Shown: one piece after another, positions 7,989 to 15,195 of the stretch
Layout of the letters: every line of letters begins with the position of its first letter
How positions within the stretch are numbered: the stretch's first letter is position 1
Source: Sediminicola luteus
GTDB taxonomy: Bacteria > Bacteroidota > Bacteroidia > Flavobacteriales > Flavobacteriaceae
Assembly (NCBI RefSeq): GCF_002514735.1
Contig: NZ_KZ300477.1
Coordinates: 249,879-313,878, forward strand
Length of the DNA stretch: 64,000 nt
Reading direction: 5' to 3'
The notes under the pieces: model-generated
Told to the model about the DNA's origin: nothing
The model's database searches: none
What the model saw: the letters and a program-made list of their open reading frames with translations, nothing else
Position numbers and translations under genes: made by a program

Positions 7989-8318
7989 TCAATCCGCTTT
8001 GGCCAATAAAATCTCACCAAAACTTCGTATTTGGGAAATGATGGGCAGTATCTTTTGGCCATAAGTAGTTAGACTATATTCTACCCGAGGCGGGACTTCC
8101 GGATAAGCCTGGCGATGTAATATCCCAAAAGCGACCAAATGCTTTAATTCTTGAATCAACATTTTTTCACTGATATCTGGAATGGCTCGTTTCAAGGCGC
8201 CAAACCTTCTTTTCTCAGTACCGATTTCATGTATTATCTGAAGGCGCCATTTTCCACCAATAACCTTTAAAGCTTCCCCAACCGGACACCTTTCTGAACT
8301 TTCGCTATTTTTTAACAT
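7989..8318 (-). CDS. HxlR family transcriptional regulator
   Basis: The 109-residue winged-helix protein has the HxlR pattern: an N-terminal cysteine (RCPVGEALKVIGGKWRLQII), RRFGALKRAIPDISEKMLIQELKHL as recognition region, and the wing PPRVEYSLTTYGQKILPII. Many HxlR proteins sense electrophiles or quinones through that cysteine. It is divergent from the NmrA-like reductase, with a palindrome and promoter between them, the classic arrangement for a repressor controlling its neighbour. Confidence 0.9.
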   Translation of the reverse strand: MLKNSESSERCPVGEALKVIGGKWRLQIIHEIGTEKRRFGALKRAIPDISEKMLIQELKHLVAFGILHRQAYPEVPPRVEYSLTTYGQKILPIISQIRSFGEILLAKAD

Positions 8319-8360
8319 TTCCTAAATCACTGTTTTTCTGCAAAACAAACTTTTTTGTTT

Positions 8361-8383
8361 GTACCCTACCAAAATGTAGGTAC
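8361..8383. promoter_or_regulatory. Palindrome GTACCCTAC-N6-GTAGGTAC, candidate HxlR operator
   Basis: The arms at 8361-8369 and 8376-8383 are complementary apart from one extra C. The site lies in the divergent intergenic region directly upstream of the reductase promoter. HxlR proteins usually bind symmetric sites in exactly this position. A second palindrome, CAAAC-N6-GTTTG, lies just to its left at about 8346-8361. Confidence 0.45.
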
Positions 8384-8414
8384 TTGCCAAAAGTTGGGTA
8401 AAGATATAGGTTTG
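8384..8414 (+). promoter_or_regulatory. Bacteroidota-type promoter of the NmrA-like reductase
   Basis: TAGGTTTG at 8407-8414 matches the -7 consensus TAnnTTTG exactly. A TTG at 8384-8386 lies 20 bp upstream at the -33 position. The ATG follows at 8440. The candidate HxlR operator abuts the -33 element. Confidence 0.55.
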
Positions 8415-8439
8415 CCTCCAAATTGTAAATTATTCAGAG

Positions 8440-9315
8440 ATGGAACAACAAATTTTTGTATCGGGAGCCACTGGTTTTCAAGGCAGACCGACCGCACAAC
8501 TATTACAGAAAAAGGGGTATACTGTTAATACGCTTTCACCTTCTACAAAAAGCCCAAAAAAACAAGAAGATTTACGAGTCTATCCAGGTAGTTTAGACAG
8601 TCACGACGCTTTGGGTAAGGCGCTAAACGGAGTCGAAAAAGCAGTTTTTGGTCTACCCTTGATATTCGACCTTGAGCAGGCCATATCCTATACCCAGAAC
8701 TTTATTGCAACAGCTGAACTAGCTGGGGTGCGACTAGTTGTTTTCAATACAGGCTTTGACTTACCACAAAATGAAACCGGGCTCTTGGCTTTGGACCTCA
8801 AAATCGCAATAGCCAAATTATTCAAAGCTTCAAGCCTAAAAGTTATAACATTAATGCCCGATATCTATATCGACAATTTGGTGGCGCCCTGGAGTCTTCC
8901 CTTAATAGTTCAGCAAAACATTATGCCCTATCCGGTTCCAGCTGATGCCTTAGTCCCATGGATTAGCCATAACGATTTAGCCCGATTTACAGTGGCCGCC
9001 TTGGAAAGACCCGAATTGGCCGGCCAAACTTTACCTATAGGCGGACAGCTTCATTCCGGTGAGGAAATAGCCCAAGCGATTTCGGCACATTTGGGTAAAT
9101 CGGTAGACTTTATACCCGTGGCACCCGACGATTTTGAAGCCCAATTAAAAGACGGTTTTGGCACTTTGGCGGCTCAAGAAATAGCCAATCTATATCGTTA
9201 TGTTGCGGCAAACCTAAATCATTTACAATCTAAACCCTTTACAACAACCCAAACAGTTTTAGGGGTGACTCCACAATCCTTAAATGAATGGGTTAACACA
9301 GTAAAATGGCCATAA
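8440..9315 (+). CDS. NmrA-like NAD(P)-binding oxidoreductase
   Basis: The 291-residue protein begins with the Rossmann motif IFVSGATGFQGRPTAQLL, then KAVFGLPLIFDLEQAISYTQNFI, VVFNTGFDLP and a PDIYIDNLVAPWSLPLI region, as in NmrA/QOR2-type proteins. These bind NADPH and act as redox sensors or quinone reductases. Divergence from an HxlR regulator supports an inducible role in handling reactive compounds. Substrate preference cannot be read from the sequence. The start at 8440 is set by the promoter and the AGAG before it. Confidence 0.82.
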   Translation: MEQQIFVSGATGFQGRPTAQLLQKKGYTVNTLSPSTKSPKKQEDLRVYPGSLDSHDALGKALNGVEKAVFGLPLIFDLEQAISYTQNFIATAELAGVRLVVFNTGFDLPQNETGLLALDLKIAIAKLFKASSLKVITLMPDIYIDNLVAPWSLPLIVQQNIMPYPVPADALVPWISHNDLARFTVAALERPELAGQTLPIGGQLHSGEEIAQAISAHLGKSVDFIPVAPDDFEAQLKDGFGTLAAQEIANLYRYVAANLNHLQSKPFTTTQTVLGVTPQSLNEWVNTVKWP

Positions 9316-9413
9316 CAATTTGATAAGGGTTAAGAGGTGATACAATTTTTATAGGCCGGGTTCTTTACCCTACAATATTGCCTCTTTTCTCTTATAGCGA
9401 AGCGGTCTTTCCA

Positions 9414-10133
9414 CTAGCTATTATACACCACCGGCATTTGGCCTTGCCATTGCTGCCAGAGCACATCTTCATGGATCAGGCGGGCCATACAATCCCCAAC
9501 GTTGATTCGGCTGGTCTGCCCGGCATTGAACAAGGGGGAGCGGGTTGGGGAGGCAAATAATTCATAGCTACTTACGGTATCGGCATTGATCAGGTTATCG
9601 GGCCGTACGGCCACCCATTGGATCTGGTTATGCCCTTGTCCGATTTGGGTACGTAACCAATCGGCCGCCTGTTCGTTATCTACATGCGGGGGCAACAAAA
9701 GTCGTAACAAGCCTATGACCAAGTGTTCGCCCAACGTCCGTTTTTCGGCTAAATCGCGATTGCGGTTGCCCAAGGTATTCATCAGCACGAATTTGATCGG
9801 GTTTTTGGGGTTATGTACCATGGCCGCCTGACAAAGTCGGCGCACCGCATCGGTGACCAGTCTTCTAGGTTTCCCATACATGCCTTTAAACGAAAGCCTA
9901 TGGCCCAAACATGAGGCAATAGCACCACAATCTTGGGTAAGGGCCTGTAATTCGGGATCGGACATATCTAAAAGGGTAGCCTCTACCAATTCCACTTGGG
10001 GGTGATCTTGCCAAGTTGCCGTTAAAGCTGTTTTGCTACGTACCACCGCCCTAACCTGATGCCCCAAGGCCAGTAAACGGTCTACCAAATGTGTGCCCGT
10101 GGCCCCACTGCCACCCACTACCAATACTTTCAT
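9414..10133 (-). CDS. NAD(P)-dependent oxidoreductase (NAD(P)H-binding family)
   Basis: The 239-residue product starts MKVLVVGGSGATGTHLVDRLLALGHQVRAVVR, a textbook Rossmann dinucleotide site. It continues with DCGAIASCLGHRLSFKGMYGKPRRLV, KFVLMNTLGNRNRD and WVAVRPDNLINADTVSSYELF, as in flavin-reductase-like NAD(P)H-binding proteins. It is convergent with the NmrA-like gene and not in an operon with it. No substrate is evident. Confidence 0.8.
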   Translation of the reverse strand: MKVLVVGGSGATGTHLVDRLLALGHQVRAVVRSKTALTATWQDHPQVELVEATLLDMSDPELQALTQDCGAIASCLGHRLSFKGMYGKPRRLVTDAVRRLCQAAMVHNPKNPIKFVLMNTLGNRNRDLAEKRTLGEHLVIGLLRLLLPPHVDNEQAADWLRTQIGQGHNQIQWVAVRPDNLINADTVSSYELFASPTRSPLFNAGQTSRINVGDCMARLIHEDVLWQQWQGQMPVVYNS

Positions 10134-10320
10134 GCTGTTCGTTTTTTGATGCTGTTTTTTAGACTGCTTGTTTCTGATTTTGTTACAAAAGTCCTGATTA
10201 ACTTTAGTTTAAGCCGAAAATAGCTAACCGGAACATATTGGAATAGAAAGTTAACTCTACCATGGCTGAGGGACAAAACCAGGCGAAAGAATCACGCGTT
10301 AACGGAGCCAATTGATCATT

Positions 10321-10911
10321 TTAATTGTGCACCCAAACTAATTTTATCTCTTGTTTTAACAACTGTTGCAGTTCTTGGATAACCTCAGCATTCCGGTTGG
10401 TAGAAGAATCAAAATCTTCCAAACGGATCTCATATTTGGCAAACCCACAGGGCATGCGATAATCCAAATCGTTTAAACTACCCTTTTGGTTACAGCATAC
10501 GGTTTGGAACGACAAATCATTAAAAGCCGAGGTATAGGCCCTACCCATGGCCTCCTGCCAATGTGCGGTGGGTATTTCCTTTCCGCATAGATTACAATGC
10601 ACCGATTCAAAATTGGAGCCACTATCGATAAAAGTCACTTGGGGCCGTAATACCGAACGAATTTCATAATCGGGGTAACTTTTGGCCAGCATATGCAAGG
10701 CCTTACGCTGCTGGAGCTGGCTTGGCACAAAATTGGGGTCCCTGGCGATAAGTACCAAGGCATTACCAGAATAGGTGGCTTTGGCAGGGGTATAACGCAG
10801 CTCTAGCCCCTCTGGGGTAGTCTTTTCCACAATTTCTGGGACCCCATCTTTCTTTCCGCAATGGGTAAGGGAAAACAAAGCGAATATCGGTAACAATAAG
10901 ATACGGTTCAA
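10321..10911 (-). CDS. Hypothetical lipoprotein with CxxC motifs
   Basis: The 196-residue protein has a lipoprotein signal, MNRILLLPIFALFSLTHCGKKD, with the lipobox cysteine at 19. It then has one CxxC (HCNLCGKEIP) in the middle and a CC pair (QTVCCNQKG) about 40 residues later, followed by RMPCGFAKYEIRLEDFD. The C-terminal half ends in a helical EVIQELQQLLKQEIKLVWVHN. No known family was recognised. It is monocistronic. The cysteines could bind metal or form disulfides in the periplasm. Confidence 0.65.
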   Translation of the reverse strand: MNRILLLPIFALFSLTHCGKKDGVPEIVEKTTPEGLELRYTPAKATYSGNALVLIARDPNFVPSQLQQRKALHMLAKSYPDYEIRSVLRPQVTFIDSGSNFESVHCNLCGKEIPTAHWQEAMGRAYTSAFNDLSFQTVCCNQKGSLNDLDYRMPCGFAKYEIRLEDFDSSTNRNAEVIQELQQLLKQEIKLVWVHN

Positions 10912-11028
10912 AAGTGTTGGGTTTTGGATAAAGATAGCTGAAAATTTAGGGTTGGCGACTTAATCTTGTACGGCACGGAACAGTCCCGAAATTTCGGGGT
11001 TGCGCCAACAGTGGGAGTAATAAATATT

Positions 11029-11535
11029 CTACGAATTAGTTTCTTTGGAAACCAATTCAATCAACTCAACACAATTTATTACAAAGACATCGTCAACATC
11101 TATGAGCGTACTTATCTCTGAAACATCACCTTCGGTAAAATAAGTATCCCCCGTATTTCTTAGGATAAACGGGAGTGATTCCCATTCAGATGCTAAGCTA
11201 TTGTAACTACGGCCATATCCATGTTTCAACACGTTGACCGCTTTTATAAAATAATCAAAGCGTTTTACTAATTCTAATTCTCCTTTTGCCATTAGTCTCT
11301 TTTTCGCTTCAGAAAAACCGTTCTTACAACGGAACTTTTCCTGTAAAATCGATTCAAACATTGAAAAAACACCAATGGCTATAACAGCTTTTTGAACCTG
11401 GATCATTTGAAGATTTTTTATTGTATTGGTCCGTGCCGAATAACTAAGTTCTTTTATAGAATTCTCATATTTTTCATTTAAAGATTCAAGGGTAAGCTTG
11501 GTACTCCTATTAATTAAATCGTAAAATTCATGCAT
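11029..11535 (-). CDS. Hypothetical all-helical protein, possibly HEPN-like
   Basis: This 168-residue predicted helical protein is not clearly recognised. Segments such as VQKAVIAIGVFSMFESILQEKFR and YFIKAVNVLKHGYGRSYNSLASEWESLPF recall HEPN-type proteins, where a late R/K-H-containing helix forms a nuclease site, but the canonical Rx4-6H is not obvious. It stands alone at the start of the repeat-rich stretch, next to palindromic repeats, which suggests accessory DNA. No partner (for example a nucleotidyltransferase) lies beside it. Confidence 0.5.
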   Translation of the reverse strand: MHEFYDLINRSTKLTLESLNEKYENSIKELSYSARTNTIKNLQMIQVQKAVIAIGVFSMFESILQEKFRCKNGFSEAKKRLMAKGELELVKRFDYFIKAVNVLKHGYGRSYNSLASEWESLPFILRNTGDTYFTEGDVSEISTLIDVDDVFVINCVELIELVSKETNS

Positions 11536-11680
11536 AGGTTTTTCTTGAATTTACCCAATATTAATTCTAATTCAAACACCAAGGATAACCCCTTGTTTTT
11601 TATTGATTTACATTTAATATTCTTATCTATCCACCGAAAAATATAGCCCCTCTTTTCACGGCACTTACTTTTTGATCATA

Positions 11681-11710
11681 CCCACGCGAATCATTCGCGC
11701 GCTAGCAGGA
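11681..11710 (-). repeat. Palindromic repeat copy 1 (REP-like)
   Basis: CACGCGAAT-C-ATTCGCGCG followed by a CTAGC tail. Read on the minus strand the stem pairs fully if one G-U wobble is allowed. It shares core and tail with the copies at 11846, 11924 and 12145. Confidence 0.6.
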
Positions 11711-11845
11711 GAAGGAGTTTTGGGGTAGTGTGGCATGGTAATGTAAAATCATAGCCATAAAATCGGAAAAATTCCGATTATACCTTCAATTTTTGACAAG
11801 ATTAACTATTCCAACCTGTAAGCCGTTTTTGGTATATGAAGTAAA

Positions 11846-11875
11846 ACCACGCGAATCATTCGCGCGGTAGCTGGG
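11846..11875 (-). repeat. Palindromic repeat copy 2 (REP-like)
   Basis: The core is identical to copy 1 (CACGCGAATCATTCGCGCG), followed by a GTAGC tail. As minus-strand RNA it gives nine stem pairs, including one G-U, around a UGA loop. Confidence 0.6.
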
Positions 11876-11923
11876 CATAAGAACCCCTGTCCAAGTTTTG
11901 GCTTAGTCTGCCGGGATTGGTTT

Positions 11924-11955
11924 GGCACGAGTCAGGAGCCTCGCGCCAGCGTAGG
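11924..11955 (-). repeat. Palindromic repeat copy 3 (diverged)
   Basis: TGGCACGAG with an 8-base loop and CTCGCGCCA, followed by GCG. The stem sequence differs from copies 1 and 2 at paired positions but keeps the pairing on the minus strand, again with one G-U wobble. Confidence 0.5.
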
Positions 11956-12134
11956 AATTCGGATATACCTTTAACCTTTCGCTGGGTATAGGTTTCGAAT
12001 TAAATACAAAAGCCCGGCTAGACCTACGTTATGTACACGCCTTTAAAGACCATGTGGAGCTGGCCCCTGACTTTTATCGGCCCAATATGGTGGCCTCCTT
12101 ATTATCTTTTAGTTATCAATTGTTTGAACTTTAA
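11955..12134 (+). pseudogene. C-terminal remnant of an outer-membrane beta-barrel protein
   Basis: A plus-strand frame from 11955 to a TAA at 12132-12134 encodes about 59 residues. They include GYTFNLSLGIGFELNTKARL, then LDLRYVHAFKDHVELAPDFY and NMVASLLSFSYQLFEL at the end. The alternating hydrophobic strands, closing with an aromatic/leucine C-terminus, match the last strands of Bacteroidota outer-membrane barrels. A TAG precedes the fragment and no start or signal peptide is present, so it is a truncated relic. Palindromic repeats bracket it on both sides. Confidence 0.5.
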
Positions 12135-12144
12135 TACGATAAAT

Positions 12145-12172
12145 CCACACGAAAGATTCGCGCGGGAGCGGG
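12145..12172 (-). repeat. Palindromic repeat copy 4 (diverged)
   Basis: CCACACGAA-AGA-TTCGCGCGGG followed by AGCGGG. The minus-strand stem forms nine pairs with two G-U wobbles. It lies directly downstream of the broken UDG-like gene and could act as its transcript end. Confidence 0.5.
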
Positions 12173-12187
12173 ATCAGCATAAGTTTT

Positions 12188-13090
12188 TTATTTTACGAAA
12201 CTTTCTAATTCATTTCTTATCCCTTCTAATCTGACTTTCCTAACTTCTTTTTGAGCAGGTGTCCAAAAATATTTACTATTTCCACTGGCTACATGAGGTA
12301 ATCTAACATGAATTATTTTTGTCATGTTACTTTGATACTTTATAAAGCGAGGAGTGGTCTTACAGCCTTTTGGTAATGCAGTATGAAATTCACTTCTCTT
12401 TTTTTCTTGGATATTTTTCCAAGGTTCAATTAAAACATTTCTATCTATAAAATTTCCAACTGCATTTCCTTGAGAAATAATATACTTAGGTTTAATAAAG
12501 TCAATTTCTCTTTTCAAAAATTCTGTTGCGATTTGATTTCTGATTTTTCCTCAGTCTTTTACTTTCAATATTTCTTTTGCTTCTCCTTTAATTGCAAAAT
12601 GAGATAAATCAGTAACATAAAACTTGTCTAAAAAATCTCTTACTTTATAATCTTTCTTATTGCCAAATAAGCTGTTAAGGTTATTCCATAAATTTTTATT
12701 TGCTCCTTCATCAATTTCATGAAATTCATTTTTCTTTGTTTCCCTTAGCCCATAGGTAGCTTGAAAAAACCTATCTCTAATATGCGGTTCCATCCCAATA
12801 ACCATAATCTCTTTGATGTGCTGTTTGTTAAAATCTAATTCACCAGTCCAACTAGGAAAGTCAAATGCCCATACTTCATTATCAATTAACGTTTCGCTAA
12901 TAATACTTCTTTTGTTTTGGGTAAATTCCTTTATTTTATTCTTTATTTCCTGTTCTTTGTTATGGCAATAAACTTTACAGGCGAGACCGTCTGTTAAAGA
13001 TAAATTAGTAGTTTCCTTATTCAGCATAATTTCGGTAATCGATTTCCCGAATTTTTCTTCTAAAAAATCTAAGTATTCAGTTTGATTCAT
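12188..13090 (-). pseudogene. Uracil-DNA glycosylase-superfamily-like protein interrupted by an in-frame TGA
   Basis: One 301-codon frame (minus strand, ATG at 13090) is broken only by a TGA at 12553-12551. Residues 1-179 include IKEIMVIGMEPHIRDRFFQA, which resembles the first UDG motif, and FYVTDLSHFAIKG. After the stop the same frame continues GKIRNQIATEFLKREIDFIK, KPKYIISQGNAVGNFI and HVRLPHVASGNSKYFW, which resembles the second, histidine motif of the superfamily. Both halves keep coding character, so the break is recent, a sequencing error, or recoding. TGG (Trp) or CGA (Arg) to TGA would explain it. The second half alone has an internal ATG at 12517. The UDG assignment is moderate. Confidence 0.6.
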
Positions 13091-13161
13091 TGGTTGTCAG
13101 TTTTTTCAAGGCATGGCTGGCAATGATCTCGGCCATGTGTAATTGCGAGTGGGTTTATTTT

Positions 13162-14121
13162 CTATTTTGTTAAAGTTAAAAACTCAAAACTCAATTTGTC
13201 TTTTTCTTTGTAAATACTATCAAACTTTTGGTTAATAAATACATAGTCTTTAAGGTATTCTTTATTTAATAATTCTTTTGCAACATCATCCATATATAAG
13301 TCCGATAGATGTTCTTGATTTTCATACCCCCAATACCTTTCTATTGATTTTGGAATTCCTAAATCGTCTTTATCAATATTCTCTCCATTTACCCTAATCT
13401 CATCAATTATTATTTTAATGTTATAATCTCGAAGTAGTGTCTTTACACTCCTTGATTCAAGTATTTTTTTATTTGAATATGAAGCTTCCCAATAACGAGT
13501 GGTTGGTTTAGAAAAAGGTCTTGACATTCTACACCAAGAATAGTCCAAAGAGGAAAGAATTGCAGAATATTCACTTTTAATATTATCCTCATCTAATTTC
13601 GATTCAATTTTATATCCAAATCGCATTAGGTCTATTTTACCCTTGAGAGGTGTAAGTTTAAATCCCAAATTCACATTTCTAATCCCACCAGCATATGAGT
13701 AATATTCCTTGTCTAAAGTAACTAACTCTACTTTTACATATTGGTCAAGTGAATTCTCTTTAGCGTAATTTTTCCAGTGATTTGATAATGAATCAACTTG
13801 TTGCTCTATAATTCCATATTTCTCCGCCCATTGTTTTTTAAATTTTTCTCTCAAGGGTTTAGAACTTGTCGTGTCAGAAACGTATTTAACAAAATCGTGT
13901 GTTCTTTTGTAAGTCAAATCTGTCCATTTGACTTTATCCAATTCCGAGATCAGAACTGAATCTTTTATAAATTCTATTAGTTTATAGGTGTCTTCAAATA
14001 GTGTATCTTTTTCGATTGCCGATTTTAATTCCTCAACAGTTAAATCGTCAAATATTTTCTTTTTTGTGGGGTTACTGCAAGAGCTTATTAAAAGGCAAAG
14101 TATCGGTATTATTCTTTTCAT
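13162..14121 (-). CDS. Hypothetical lipoprotein (cassette-like gene)
   Basis: The 319-residue protein has the lipoprotein signal MKRIIPILCLLISSCSNPTK with the lipobox cysteine at 15. The mature part is rich in lysine, aspartate and tyrosine. It starts with helices (FDDLTVEELKSAIEKD), then a beta-rich middle (YAGGIRNVNLGFKLTPLKG) and a helical C-terminus. No family was recognised. The gene is markedly AT-rich compared with the flanking chromosome. It sits between the broken UDG-like gene and the attC-like element, with no operon partner, which fits an acquired cassette. Confidence 0.6.
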   Translation of the reverse strand: MKRIIPILCLLISSCSNPTKKKIFDDLTVEELKSAIEKDTLFEDTYKLIEFIKDSVLISELDKVKWTDLTYKRTHDFVKYVSDTTSSKPLREKFKKQWAEKYGIIEQQVDSLSNHWKNYAKENSLDQYVKVELVTLDKEYYSYAGGIRNVNLGFKLTPLKGKIDLMRFGYKIESKLDEDNIKSEYSAILSSLDYSWCRMSRPFSKPTTRYWEASYSNKKILESRSVKTLLRDYNIKIIIDEIRVNGENIDKDDLGIPKSIERYWGYENQEHLSDLYMDDVAKELLNKEYLKDYVFINQKFDSIYKEKDKLSFEFLTLTK

Positions 14122-14171
14122 ATTTCGGTTGGCTTACATTTGTTTAATGGTCTAGTATATCAGCCGTTGCG

Positions 14172-14274
14172 TGGTTTATTACTAACTTTGCAAATACGCC
14201 CCAATCTGAAAATCATCGCGGATTTTCAGAAGTAGGCGAGAACAAGCAATTACTAATAGCCATTGTTGTAACCA
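14172..14274. repeat. attC-like long imperfect hairpin between cassette-like genes
   Basis: The 103-bp element folds as nested inverted repeats: TGGTT (14172) with AACCA (14270); ATTACTAACTTTGC with GCAATTACTAAT; CGCC with GGCG; and a perfect inner stem TCTGAAAATC (14205-14214) with GATTTTCAGA (14221-14230) around a 6-base loop. AGCC[G/A]TTG occurs as a direct repeat at 14162 and 14258. Interrupted stems with bulges are the hallmark of integron attC sites, but canonical RYYYAAC/GTTRRRY boxes are not present, so this is a structural analogy. Confidence 0.5.
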
Positions 14275-14280
14275 GTTTTT

Positions 14281-14601
14281 TTAATCAATCATAAATTTTT
14301 CTCGGTCGTACTCGCACATTGGACAGAGTCCATTTTCCTCAATGAATAGATAATCTGTCAATTCAGATAAATTCCCATTACTACACCTTTCACATTCAAT
14401 GTTTCGAGTATAATTCTCGACAAACGATTCAATAACTGGTCTTTGAGCACCTTTCAAAGAGGCAATACCTTTATCCAGGATTTGTTTTGTAATTCCTTCA
14501 ATTGCTCCTGTTAACTGGTCATTTTCTAGCAATTGTCTTAAAAATTCTGTTAGACTATTATTGTATTCATTGTCGAACATCCATTGTTTTACTAGTCCCA
14601 T
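14281..14601 (-). CDS. Small hypothetical protein with C-terminal two-CxxC zinc-ribbon-like motif
   Basis: In this 106-residue protein the first 70 residues are helical (MGLVKQWMFDNEYNNSLTEF onward). The C-terminus carries ECERCSNGN and, 19 residues on, GLCPMCEYD, a plausible four-cysteine zinc site. The family is not recognised. The start codon lies 3 bp after the stop of the 196-residue gene upstream, so the two form a pair. The region is AT-rich. Adapter or regulatory roles are possible but unsupported. Confidence 0.55.
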   Translation of the reverse strand: MGLVKQWMFDNEYNNSLTEFLRQLLENDQLTGAIEGITKQILDKGIASLKGAQRPVIESFVENYTRNIECERCSNGNLSELTDYLFIEENGLCPMCEYDREKFMID

Positions 14602-14604
14602 TTT

Positions 14605-15195
14605 TTATAAATTTTCAATTAAGTTTGGTAAATCTTCGAATCCGTCAGCAAGTGTTTCGTAGACATCTTTGATTACTGTTTCTTCTAAAGCTTTACTTAC
14701 AGTCAAGTCAAATAACTTTCCTTTTAGAAGTTGAAACCAATTTTTCTTTCCAAGATTTAAATGTTCTTTTAACTCGTCAAGTTCATCAAAGATGATTTGT
14801 TGGCCAAACCCTAATTCAGTCAGTTTGTTTTTTATATCGTTTAGTGCAGCATGTAATTCGGATTTTTGCTCTGAACTAAACTCATTTCCGTATTTAGGCT
14901 GATAATTATATGATTGAGAAATGTCTTCAATTTCTTGGTCGATTACGAAAAGTCCAGTTTCTTTTTCTTGAGAAATTCCACAATTTGTTTTACTACAAGT
15001 TTTTTCGTGTTCCAATTTTTGATTTAAAACTTCTTTCCTTAAAATATTGAGAAATGTAAGTTTGTCCTTTTTTCTTTTAAAGCTATAAAGTCTTGAAGAC
15101 AATTCGCTTGACAAATTGTCAACAGTACTTTGAAGTACTCCATTGAAGAATTCATAGTCAGCATATTCGACTGCTTCTTTTTCTACTATATTCAT
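14605..15195 (-). CDS. Hypothetical helical protein, partner of the small zinc-ribbon-like protein
   Basis: The 196-residue protein is mostly charged helices: ELSSRLYSFKRKKDKLTFLN, then KSELHAALNDIKNKLTELGF and FDELDELKEHLNLGKKNWFQLLKGKL. One cluster, CSKTNCGISQEKETG, has two cysteines in the middle. No known domain was recognised. It heads a two-gene minus-strand unit in an AT-rich block. Its leader ends AACTAACCGAATG, resembling the leader of the lipoprotein cassette. Coding potential is good because the frame is long, codon use is consistent and a compact partner follows. Confidence 0.55.
   Translation of the reverse strand: MNIVEKEAVEYADYEFFNGVLQSTVDNLSSELSSRLYSFKRKKDKLTFLNILRKEVLNQKLEHEKTCSKTNCGISQEKETGLFVIDQEIEDISQSYNYQPKYGNEFSSEQKSELHAALNDIKNKLTELGFGQQIIFDELDELKEHLNLGKKNWFQLLKGKLFDLTVSKALEETVIKDVYETLADGFEDLPNLIENL

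Larger units (their letters stand above)
11536..12187. other. 652-bp gene-poor region of palindromic repeats and a gene remnant
   Basis: No intact gene is visible. The stretch holds four copies of a palindromic repeat (11681, 11846, 11924 and 12145), a perfect hairpin AATCGGAA-AAA-TTCCGATT at 11761-11779, a short CAAGG/CCTTG hairpin followed by Ts near 11579, and a decayed outer-membrane protein fragment at 11955-12134. Confidence 0.7.

Noticed and set aside
10985-10998. CCCGAAATTTCGGG palindrome as a terminator or operator
   Set aside because: It has no loop and no T run and lies in a gap between unrelated genes; nothing supports a function.
14172-14274. Canonical integron attC site
   Set aside because: The nested stems resemble attC, but RYYYAAC and GTTRRRY boxes were not found at the ends and no intI gene is present, so it is reported only as attC-like.
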